Positions 1 to 15,511 of a stretch of DNA of 64,000 nucleotides are shown here, piece by piece. A program made the translations under genes and the position numbers. Positions within the stretch are counted from its first letter, which is position 1. Each line of letters opens with the position of its first letter. Origin of the DNA: Aptenodytes patagonicus (taxonomy: Eukaryota; Chordata; Aves; Sphenisciformes; Spheniscidae); contig NC_134952.1 in assembly GCF_965638725.1 (NCBI RefSeq), positions 61,730,065-61,794,064 of the forward strand, read 5' to 3'. The notes under the pieces were generated by a model. That model was not told the DNA's origin, ran no database searches, and worked only from the letters and a program-made list of their open reading frames with translations.

Positions 1-20
1 ACGGGGACCTGCCGTTGGCC

Positions 21-1482
<1,462 letters not shown>

Positions 1483-1589
1483 GGGGCTCATCCCTCTTCC
1501 CAGGGGGGGCTCTGCTTCTCCCTGCAACCCCAGTGGGGAGGGTGGGTCCAGACAGAGGATCCTCGCGCCGATTCGTTTTTTCCCCCTAC

Positions 1590-1595
1590 AATAAA
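1590..1595 (+). promoter_or_regulatory. Poly(A) signal AATAAA of the first sulfotransferase
   Basis: A canonical AATAAA lies 108 bases after the stop codon, with no competing signal between. It implies a very short 3' UTR. Confidence 0.75.
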
Positions 1596-1619
1596 TTGGG
1601 ATAACAGGAGGGCGAGCCA

Positions 1620-4035
1620 TGGCCTGCAGGGAAAGGTAGGGGGGCTGAATCCCCTGAATCCCTGGGGATTCCTGAATACCCCCTGAATCAGCGGCCGGGG
1701 GCACCCCCCATGCTCAGCAGGCGGGAGGGTGGGCGTGCACAGTGGATTTTTAGCTGGTGGTGGTCGGGCATCACCGGGGGCAGGCATCCTCCCAAAACCC
1801 ACCGCTGGCCCCGACACCTTGGGCCGCCCCAGCCCCATCCTACCAAGGCATCTGGAGAGAGCAAAGATCGGTGAAGAGTGGAAAAACCCCAAAGCACTGG
1901 TGAACCTGCTGCCCCCGCAGCTCTTGTGTGCGCAGGAGCTTTCATGCCTCCAGGTTGTGGCAAGTTTCTTGACAGAGCGGGCGGTGGCGGGGCTCCCCCC
2001 AGGCTCCCTGGCGCAGCCGGAGCTCATCAGCCCGTGGTTTGCAGAACAAAGGTGAAGGGAAACACCTCCCTGCCAGTGTATTGCCATGCTTGGCAACATC
2101 GCCATCCTTGCCAGATGGGGAAACCCACCCTGCGACCTCTGACCCGGCTGTGCCGAGCCCTTGCTCAGGGATGGCTGGAGCAAACCAGTCCCAGTCCCAC
2201 TGGGGGCAAGGGTTTGCTTTGGAGCCCCAAATTCCCCAGTTACACCCTGTTTCCAGCCTGTTCTTGAATTTCTTGAGTTCATCTTGAAATGCAAGATTGC
2301 AGCTTTTTGGCAAGGCAGTCTCGTGGGGTTGTTTCATCCCCAAAGAAGTGCAACCTGGATCCAACTCCTGAAGACCAGCAGCGCTATGAGGGGAGTTCTC
2401 CCACAGGAATAAATCCTTTCCACACATTTATTTAAATGCCGATGGAGATCCCTGTGCTTCCCCAGCTCCTGGCTTTGCCTGTGGGGTTTGCACACGCAGC
2501 CAATTTTGCTGGCATATGGACAGACAGATGGGCAGGGAGGGTATGTCCCTGCCTGCAAAACACCTGAACTCGGCCCTGGGGACAAATCTGGGACGTTTTT
2601 CTCAAGGTTGCAAGCAGGCAAGCTGCTCCCCCTGCCCAGCTGCCATCTCTCCTGCCCTCCCCGCTCCCTCCTGGCTCACGTTTGCCCATGGGAAGCAGGT
2701 AAGAAGGAGCATTTCACCACCACCGGCGCCTTTAAACCCTTTTCCCAGAAGCATGGTATCAGCTGCACTCGTGCTTTGCAACTCTGCAAACTTTGGACCT
2801 GTATTAGAGTGCCTTGAGGGGGGATGACCAAGAGCCTGACCCCCACATCCCGCTAGTGAGCCCCCGCCAGTGTGAGGAGCTGGGGACGCCCACAGGGGTG
2901 ACCCCCGGATTGGGACAGGGTGATGTTCAAACCCTCCAGGACGTGGGTTGGGATTTCCTCCCTGCGCTTACCTCTGCGGGCGGAGGAGGAAGCTGTGATT
3001 TCACACCCCCCCGCCATCTGTGTGTTTACCAGGGGAGTGCTGAGCATGGCACAGCTCATCACAGGCATCTGGGGACCATCCCCAGAGGGGCTGCGTCCCC
3101 ATCCCTGCTCGCCCCTTCCCTGCACTCCTCCCTCTGCAGTGCCAGGAGCAGGTCGCTCCGGGTCCCTTCCCTAATGATGTCCCCTGGCCTCCCGCAGCCC
3201 CAGGAGCCTCCCTGCACCTCCATCTTCCACGCAGGGAAGGGAAAATAACAAATCCGCCCCCCCCCCCAGGCTGCGTGCAAAGCTTTGCCTCCTCCCTGCC
3301 AGAGTGCCCGACGAAGAGACAGGTACCAGGGAGACCCCTGGCCACAGTCTGGGAGCTTGGCCTGCTTTGGGGTGCCCCGGCCTCGCAAGCGGAGGGCCTG
3401 CGTGGGGGGGCACGGGTGGCTCGGAGGGATTCGGTGTCCCTGCAACCTCCTGGGAGATGGAGGTGAGCCACAAAGACGCTCTCCAAAAAATCACAGTGTG
3501 GGGATTTCGCAGCTGGTATCTCCAGCATTTCTGTCCCGGCCAGTGGGTGGAAAGGTTTCTTGGGGAGAGTCCTGCAAGCCCCGCTCTCCCTTCCAGTCTC
3601 CTTCAAACCCTCATGTAGCCCCCCCCCAAGCAGGGCTTCCCGGTGCTGCTGTGCAACAGAAAGTCAGGGAAAAAAACACTGGGGAGAGAGGCAGAAAGCA
3701 GCCTGAAATCCCAGCCAGCAAAGCCTCTGTGAGCTTTTACAACCCAGGAAGGGCGCTGCCAGCTTGGTAAGGGCAGCTGCCCACTGCCTGCACTGACCTG
3801 AGCCCCCCAGGGCTGACTGTGCCCCTCCACGCTCCCTGCACTGCCAGCCAGCCCCCAAAATCCCCGCAGGAGGCAGGTGCCACCTCCCAGGATGCCAGCA
3901 AGCAGGGGATGGTTTCCTTCCCGCGGCTGGGATGGCTGGGCTCAGCAGGGATTCTGGGGACCCTGGGGGATGATGTGGCCCTGTGATGCTCACCATTGCC
4001 AGCCAGCCCCCGCACGTGTCCCCGTCGCCAGCAGG
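1620..4035. other. GC-rich intergenic spacer between sulfotransferase genes
   Basis: No exon with SULT-like splice structure is present. The many long ORFs on both strands reflect high GC and few chance stops, and none has recognisable protein features. Non-coding 5' exons or promoter elements of the downstream SULT1B1-like copy could lie here but cannot be placed. Confidence 0.6.
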
Positions 4036-5570
<1,535 letters not shown>

Positions 5571-6686
5571 GGAGGCACTGCCAGACACCCCCCAAATCCA
5601 ACCCGTGCTGATGGCACCGCCACCATGCCAGGGGCTCCTTCCCCTCTCCTGGGACAGCTGGAGAGAAAGAAAACGTCCTCCCTGACCCCCCCATGGGATG
5701 CTCACTGCCCTGTGCCTGTGCTGACCCCAACCCAGCCATCCCCCCGGGGCTGCTGGCCTTTCCTCAGGTTGGGGACAAGCCGGTGCCACCCCACATCCCC
5801 TTGGTCGCCGTGGCGGGGGGATTGCCGCCGGCAGCTCGTGGGATTGCAGAGGATTTCGGCAAAACTGCGTGTGGGGAAGGTGCTGGCTGGGTGTGGGCAG
5901 CGAGAGGTGGCCTCCCTGTCCCCATGCAGGGGGACACAGCCTGGGACCTGTGGGTGGGGAGCAGGGCTGGTGTGGCTGGAGATGTCCGCCATGGCCCTGC
6001 CGGGAGGTCAGTGGCCACTGGCTTCTCCCCACACTCGCTCCTCCCTCCCAGCAGCCGCAGCGCTGACAAACATTGCTGCCCTCATCTGCCCTGCCTCTTC
6101 CCTTCTCCGCCCCGTAAAAACTGCCACGGGGCTCTGCGTCTCCTTGTCCTCTGCTGTCACCCTCCCGGCGCCACCCTGTCACCCTCCTGGCGCAGAGCGG
6201 CACGGCATTAGGTGAGCTGGGTGCCCTGGGGTGCCCTGTGGGTGCCCTGCCCACGCTCAGCCGCTCGGGACTGCGTGCTGCGGGGTCTAGGGTGGTGGGT
6301 TTGGGGTACTTTGGGGTGCAGCCAGCACCCCTAAACCTCCCCTGGGGCTGGGGGCTGCTGCAATAACCCTAGGGACCCGGTTCCCTGCTCCTCTGGGGTG
6401 CTGAGACAGGGTGAGAGGTGCCTGGCCTGGGTGACACCGGCACACCACGGGCACCCCCAGCCCTCGCTGGGGCACGGGCTGGGCTCCCACCCCACAGACG
6501 ACGGGACCCCTGTCCCCAACGGCAGGCGCAGCAGCAGGGCATGCACTGCACTGGCGGCATCACTGCCACTCCCCAGGCAGGCATGGTGGCAGGTGCCCGC
6601 ACTGCCCTGGCCAGCAGCCTCCCTGGGAGGGTGAGGGGGCCCCCCCGCACTGGCCAGCCCCTCCACGTGCCCCTGTCCCCGGCAGG
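5571..6686. other. GC-rich spacer between the two SULT1B1 copies
   Basis: No coding exon is recognised. Similarity between the two flanking copies stops at the stop codon at 5570, so this spacer is not part of the near-identical tract. Long minus-strand ORFs here have no family features. Confidence 0.6.
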
Positions 6687-8329
<1,643 letters not shown>

Positions 8330-8618
8330 GATGGTGCCGTTGCATGCCCCCCCAAACCCACCCCCACCAATCCTGCTCCCCAGCAGCAGCCCAGCACCGC
8401 CCCAGCCTGCCTGCATCTCACCAGCCTTCCCACGCCAGAGAGACTTTTGCAAAAATAGAGAGTTTTATTTCTGCATCTTCCTCCTGGACTTGCACCCATG
8501 TGAAAGCTGCTGCATTGCCACAAAGCGCTGCAGAGCCTCATCCCATCTCGCATTGCCCCAGCCCCACGTTGCCCGCCCAGGACATGTGTAGGATACGCCT
8601 GTGTGGCTTTTTTTGAGG

Positions 8619-8671
8619 AATAAAAAAGCCAGTATGTGGTACAGAGGCGTTTCCAGCATGCGATGAATAAA
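8619..8671 (+). promoter_or_regulatory. Two candidate poly(A) signals of SULT1B1
   Basis: AATAAA occurs at 8619-8624 and again at 8666-8671, about 290 and 340 bases after the stop. Either could end the SULT1B1 mRNA. Confidence 0.65.
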
Positions 8672-10540
8672 AGTTGTTGGCAGCTTCCACGTGCACATCT
8701 CTACCATGGCCAGGGCTCACATAGGGTCCTGCACGCACCGCCTCCTACCTCAGAACCACCCCTGCTGATGTCACACTTTGGGGGGGGATGGTACAGGACA
8801 GGGCATGGTGAATGGCCATGCCCCCCCTCGCTGCTGGGGCCACGTGGAAGAGATGAGGTGAGTGAGATGGGGACAAAACCAGCCCCAGGGTGGCCGGGAG
8901 ATGGACGTAGCCTGGGGAGCCTGGGACCAATCTTTCCACCCAGGAGCAATGAAGCTGGAGGCCAAAGGAGGATTTTGCCGGTCGCTTTTGTGCTGTTCTG
9001 CTCCCAGGGACCTGGAAGCTGTTACGCTGTGCCAGTCTCCCCATAACCACATTGCCCATCAGGTATGGCAGGTCCCCAGGGGGTCAGAGGAAAGGGTCCC
9101 CTTGGCTGCTGCGCCCCCCCCACTGCAGCCAGAAAAACCACAGCAAAAGGGCACACTGCAGCACCACGGCACATGATGCAGCTACAGGGCTGGAACAGCA
9201 TTGCTAAAAGCTGGTGCTTTTAAAATAGCTGGTTTTATGTTGCAATCATTTAAGAAAAGGAAACTGTGAGTCGGATGGTTTTTGAGTCGCGGTTCCTTGG
9301 ATGCTGTCCTCTCCTGCCCATGTTCATCATCCTCTCTTCTGTTTGGTACATGTGCAAGACCAACTTGCCTGCAACCTGGAGGAAATATTCATTGCTTGTA
9401 GGCATGGAGCATCTCTGAAGATGCGATTTCTTTCTCAGGAGTGGGTGAAATAGGCCAAGAGGTTAAAAAAAATGACCGGAGACCTGGGGGACAGGCAAGG
9501 TGACAGGGATGCAGCCAGGCACAACCCAGCGCTGCAACAGGGGCTATTGGATGTGAAACAGCTCCGCTGTGCTCCAGGGATGAAACTGACAGTCAGGTGG
9601 GACCTGTCCGGGAATACAGGCAGCAAAACTGAGTTAAATCCCGTTGTTCAGCAAAATCCTTGGAGTTTGACCATTAGGTACCACAAACCCAACAAAAGCA
9701 GGGGTGGTGGGCATCGCAGCAGAGATAGGTCTCACCTACTTGGATGTGTGGGGAGAAAACAAGGAGAAAAAGAGAAGATACAGAACTGTCATCCCTCCTT
9801 GGAAGAAACGTTATTTTAAGTCATAATAAAAGAATTGCAAATGGTTTCTGGTTTCTCTCTCAGATGCTGGGAGCTTCTCTGTGTTCTATGATGCAGTTTA
9901 TGTATCGCTTGGTTGTAGTGATTTGTTACAGAACGACACAGCAGGCTCTGAACCTCTTGCATGCCTGTTTGTTGCTGCTTGGATATAAAGCCAGGCCTTC
10001 CAATCACCCCTGCTTTACTCCTTAGATGTTTCCATTTGTGTGGAACCACACAGATTTGGTTTTTCTTTCCCCAAAGCATCTCTGGTCTGTTAGATGACTC
10101 TCTAATGACACCCCTTTCCTCTTCATAATTCAGATAGCAACTCCTGTGAAACGTATAGGGGCATCAAACATGCTTCAAGAAGTGCTTTCATTCACTACTC
10201 TCAATAAGAACCAGTTTTTTTTGTATTTATATCTTTTGTCCCTGGGCTCAGAGTGCAATCCTAACAGCACCTGCCCTCGCTGCTGTAGATATGGTGCTTG
10301 TTAGCAGCTGAAGAGATGCAGCATAACCAGCTAGGGGAGGCTAAAATGCTGTGCCCCAGAAGTTTTGTGCAGACCCAAACTGCTAAGACCCTGGGAAAGA
10401 AACAAGTATTTGGTTATGAGGCCAGAGGAGGGATTGCAGAAGTAATTTTGCCCTTAAAAGCACCACCTAGCAAATCAGGGCAGGATGAGTGCAGCTCCCT
10501 CATAAACACCCTTGTAAAACCAGGACTTTGAATCCCTTGA
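8672..10540. other. Intergenic stretch, GC transition zone
   Basis: Base composition changes here from the GC-rich sulfotransferase block to AT-richer DNA. No coding exon, RNA gene or clear repeat was recognised. Confidence 0.5.
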
Positions 10541-11341
10541 TATGAATGCAGTGCCTCGCTTCCTGCTGTTTGTCAGTGCCGAGGTGTATACATGGTGGTG
10601 AAAGCCCCGGTGGGGACGGAGGAGCCTTCCTTCTCACAGCTGCACGCAGATGCCTGGGAGCGGAGCCATGGACCACAGAAGGGGTTTCCTGCTGGCTTAG
10701 AGGCAGGATCTCAAGGCAAGCCCTCCATGTTTACAGTAAGAGTGGCCAAGGGTGCTCCCACATCACATGCAGAGGTCCAGACATCCGAGCTGATGACATC
10801 CAAAGCGGAGAATGTTCCTCCCTCTCACTCCTCCAGCCTCGAAACACCCCAGGTGCAGGATATAGCAGCCCCAGCTGAAATCCCACCTGTGCCTCCAGTG
10901 CAAACAGAGGAGGAAACACAAACCTATTCTGGTGAAATACCCCCAGGGACGAAATGGCATCCCTCACAGTTATGAGGTGAAGCCCAAGTCCAAACCTCCA
11001 GACCTGATTTCCTGGGAGCAGAGGGGGTGCCTCTATTCGCCTCCCAGACAGACATGCAGAAACACTCCTCCACACTCCAGTTAGCAGCAGATGAGGTGCT
11101 CCCCTCTGCATCCCAGACCGAGCCGCAATGGATCAGCTCCAAACCTGCAATATCAGAGGAAAAGCAGTCTCTGCCTTCCCTGCATGCTGAAACACAAGAG
11201 GAATCGTGGTCACAGGCAGTGCTGGCAAGGAGGCTGTCTCTGAGGACGCGTGCTGAGGCCAAGGTGCAGACTTCCCACATGGATATACCTCTGAGGAGTA
11301 AGTGGCAGGTGTACTGCTTGTGTACTGAGGCCTAGGTACAA
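10541..11341 (+). pseudogene. Coding-like relic built of degenerate ~24-codon repeats
   Basis: One frame stays open from 10541 to 11332 except for a TGA at 10973-10975. A good acceptor-like site ends at 10576, and an ATG lies at 10592. The translation is hydrophilic and repetitive. The motif VQTS recurs at about 10775, 10988, 11264 and 11336, weaker VQ or QT versions lie between, and most units carry a following acidic-V/I-P motif such as AENVPP, AEIPP, GEIPP or AEGVP. Spacing is close to multiples of 23-24 codons. The last unit follows an in-frame TAG at 11333. This looks like the repeat exon of a decayed gene, or a live exon with a readthrough or sequence-error stop. I do not recognise the family; conservation in other birds was not tested. 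Confidence 0.35.
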
Positions 11342-14300
11342 ACCTCGTGCTAGCAGCTTCCAGTGTCAAACAGCAGAACTTTGCTCCTGCAAGACACAGA
11401 TGTGGCTTAGGACCTTGAGCAGGCTGCATCCAAGTAAGAAAAAGTTATTTCTGATAAATTTCCCCTGGCCAGAGATGAGCTTTGCTCTACTTCCAAATTT
11501 CCTTTTTTGACCAGAAAGCCAGCAAGAAGCTACAGCACAGCAGCAGGGTTATGTACAATTGGTGGACTCAGTCAAAATTTAGCAGGGATTTCAATTTAGT
11601 TTTCATTCCCCTGCAGAGCTATGAACACACAAATGCATTATGGCATGTGAATACCTTCCTATGTGGCTCAATGCAATGGCTGCTGGCCAACCATTCAGGA
11701 GGATCCCTGCTCCATGATAGCCTGGTCTTTGCCCAACTCCTCCCTGGCCCAGCAGCAAATTCATCCACTAAAATAAATCACTGGTAAGCTGACCTGACAC
11801 AGATAAAGGCTTGGTATAGGAGCATGAGCAGCAAACACATGAGAACGTGGGAGGGAGAGAGCAACTGCCCCTTTCTGGGCTGGTGAGCCACTAGATGAGT
11901 CCCATCACGTCTATACCCTCAGTATTTGCAATTTGCCCATCTCCATAGCACTCAGCTTTCCCTTGGGGGTCGGACAGATGCTGGCAAGACAGGGGTGTGC
12001 CATACCTGCAGGCAGCTTCAGCAAGTCTCCGCTGCTGCACCTCACTGTAGAGCTGGCAAGGACAGGGTGCAGCACCTCTTCTCCACCAAAAATGCACAAT
12101 TCCTAGCAGGGACACAAAGCTTGGCCTGGACCTTCTCTCATTTCTTTTTTTTTTTGGCTTTGCAGAGTGGAAATGGCTCCAGTGCAAGCCACCCCGGTGT
12201 CTATATGTTTACATGCCAAGGTGCCCCTGCAGCATTGCAACAGCAGCGAAGAGAGTTCATAACATCTTAAACTGAATCAATAAAAATAAACATTAACTTT
12301 TGCTGGAGTTTCCCCATTACCCCTGGGGATTACATGGGATTAGGCATTTTACTGAGCATTCGCACATGTGCCTCTGCAAAATTGCTCAATCCACTCACTT
12401 CTGTCTGTACTCAGGCATGAGCCAACCTTGATATTTTCCCCATCCAGCCTTTCCTCCCCCCTCCAAAAAAAAAAAGATGGTCAAGACTTTCAAGTCTGCT
12501 TGCAGTCCAGAAGCTGCTTTATTGCAATAAGTGAAAGGAAAACCACAGAGTCATTTGGTGCTTCTCAGGGCAAAAGCTTCCCTTTTCTACCCTGGCACTG
12601 AATTTTTGAGGTGCTGGCTGGCATCAAGGTTTTCTAGAAATAAAGGTGCCATGTGCACCGTAACCCCCATTCAGCAAAATGGTGAAGAGACCCGTATGTG
12701 GAAAACACTAATTTGTATTGCCTAACTTTTGCGTAACTCACCTTTGCCTCGAAAAGCCTGTCGTTATTTAACAAGGCTGGACGTTGCATCAGTGTCTGCA
12801 GCACTTCTACTCAGTAATGCTAGATGTGTGAAATACAGACACTTAACACCATCTACTCTCTTCAGCCCCACTTTGCTCTCATTTGCTGGATTTTGTCCTT
12901 TAATCCTCTCAAAATGCTTATCTTCTCTGCATTAAGAGTAATCTGAGTATCTTCTTTAAAAGCTGGCCATGGAAACAAGACAAATTTAACCCTCTGGTTC
13001 CCCTAGTAATAGTTCTCATTTGCTACGGAGGAATTAGTTACTGAGGGGTTAGAGGCAAAACCCAAATTCCCATCTGCCCTAGCCCACATGAACACAGCCT
13101 TTCAATAGTTGCTGGAAAAGCTTTAAGTTTCTTATAGGACTTTCCCCAATAAGCTAAATTAGCCTGAAAAAAGATATTATCCTGAATACAAAGGTCTATG
13201 GAGAGATTGTAGTGAAACTCCTGGCTGTAAGGCCAAATTACTGTTGAAACATGCTGGCATAATTGCCCTGAATTCTGAGGGTTTAGAGAAAGTCAGGTTG
13301 AATATTATGGACAATATTTAAAAACCATGGAGGTGCATCTTTAGATTCCTATATTTTCAAGTCATTAAAAACTTGCCTAGATCTCCAGAATCAAGGGCCA
13401 CACACCCAGCACAGGTAACACAACAACTTTTGAAGAACTCTGCAAACAAGCCACAAGATTTTCTCTTTGTTTCTGTGGACAGTTTATAAACAAGTCTGTT
13501 ACTTAACAAACAATTTTGTTTTGCCAGCTGGGACCCTAAAGGGAGTGAAAAATCTTTTTAGCAGTCAGACACCATATTTCTGAGCTACAGGATGCAAAGT
13601 CCTTCTGAGAATCTAGCTCTGTAATAACATTATAATACACCCTAGCATGGGGAAGACCATCTCGACTATTAAATTACTGGAGCATAACAAAGCAATGAAT
13701 AATCCCAGAATACATGCCTTGTTGTGATCATCCCATATTGTATTACTTCCTCCTTTCGAAAAGCCCAGTTCAGAAGGTAACTTATTTAAGCTCCTTCTGC
13801 CCGATACCCAACCTTGCCAGAGGACCCCAGGCACAGAGGAGGTGAGCAGCAAGAAACAGAAGCAAACCAGCGTAGCAAATTGCACCTTGCAACTCAGAGC
13901 ACGATGCTTACGTACCTTGGAAGACTCCGCTAGGTAAGAGTTTTTTGCTGCATGGCATTTGTTCCCCAAATTGTGTTGGATGGAGCGCATCATTATATGC
14001 ATGGGTTTTAGTTGTCATTTTGGCTCCTGGTGGTTAAGAGCTCCTTCCAGGACATAGCGCCTTCCATTCAGGCGCCAACATTCCAAGCGAGAGCCACCCC
14101 AGAAGGTGTGGCTTTTGCTCTGAGAAGCACCTTTAGGGGCCAGGAGGGCCCCAGACTCATGTTTAGACACCTGAACTGAGCCCACAACATGACCAGGTTG
14201 GTGGTGATGTGCCCCACACAGTAGCAATGAGCTCCCTGCGTTAGGAGTTGTCTGGGAGCAGTCAGAAACCACCTGCCACATATCAGAACAAACCACATGT

Positions 14301-15511
14301 TATTACTGGCATTATCATCACCCAAATGAAGGATTTCCTGCCTCCTCTTAGCACGGGAAACATCAGCACTTCTAACATCTCACCCTGAAAAAGGATGCCG
14401 CTTCCAAGTCAGCCACTTATATGTACCCTGTGGCCTCTCCTTCCTTGGCCTGCCGCTGGCATCGCTAGTTCATGGGAGCAACGCAAGTGATTTGTTTGAG
14501 TATCAGGGCTGGCTCACTTGCAGTTTCTTCCTCTGTAAAGATGCACCAGCTTGAATTAATGGTGAAGCCTGGAGAGGCAGCAGCTCTCCTCAGGGGCTGG
14601 GGCATGACTGCCAGTAATTCGTATTATTTACCAGCAGGGACATGGCTGTAGAAGGGTTGAGGAGGCTTAAGGATGCCTATGGTATAACTTACCACTGCTA
14701 GTCCCATCATAGGTGTTCCTCTACCTTGTGTTGCCCAGGGCTCTTGCCCCAAGTCTAGCAATATCGTCAAGCAAGCACTCCCTGTAGCGCTGCTGCTGCC
14801 TGTCGGCTAAGTAAGACCTTGTGCTGCTTCTGGAAAGAAAGGTGGAGAAAGATGGAAAACTCTCAGAATAAGAGAAATCTATCTTTAAGTACAGGTAGGT
14901 TTGCTGCCATAAGTAATAGAAACATTACAGTATATAGATACCACGGCTGTTGCAATTGAAAACAGGCAATTTAAAATCAGATGAGGTCATACGTTCTCCA
15001 GCAAATCTCAGTATTTCTCCAGTGTTGGCAGCAGTGCCACTTATTTGCTAATACTTAGAGTACATCTGCCAGCATTTACTGATACAGTAATTACACAGCT
15101 AGAAGAGACCCCCTGTTATTTGCTTTTATTTCATGGTAAGGATTCCTCAGAAAAAATGACAAAAGGTATAAAAAAATAAAGGGTTAATTTCTTCTTGTGC
15201 AAAGGGAGTAGCTTGAAGGCAGACCTTTGACAGCAGCGGGGATTGCTGCCACCCCGCTAACCAGGGAAAGGAGCTCCCTCAGGGGGAAACTAATAGGATA
15301 GAAGGCAGAAAGGGAAAAGTGAATCACCAAACATCCTTTTCTGTCTTTTCAGACCTGAGACCAAACGTGGGTTTTAAAGGCCCCACCTGTGCAACAGCAA
15401 ACTGTTGCTTTTGCTAAGAGTGCTAGTAAAGAGCCATCAAACACAACACAGCAGTGCAGCACTCCCAACTGGAAGGGAGAACTCCCAGGCTATCTAGCCC
15501 TTAACCCTGCC
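11342..15511. other. Intergenic stretch upstream of the UGT first exons
   Basis: AT-rich DNA with no recognised coding exon. A TATA-like run sits near 15166 and an acceptor-like pyrimidine tract ends near 15352, either of which could belong to the 5' end of the first UGT transcript. Neither is firm. Confidence 0.45.

Noticed and set aside
1488-2294. 268-codon minus-strand ORF downstream of the first sulfotransferase
   Set aside because: GC-rich DNA with few chance stops, low-complexity Pro/Gly/Ser translation, no motif and no splice context; it overlaps the 3' UTR of the plus-strand gene.
13613-14002. Minus-strand ORF with hydrophobic segments
   Set aside because: No recognisable family, no splice or promoter context, and the hydrophobic runs are T-rich DNA; considered chance.
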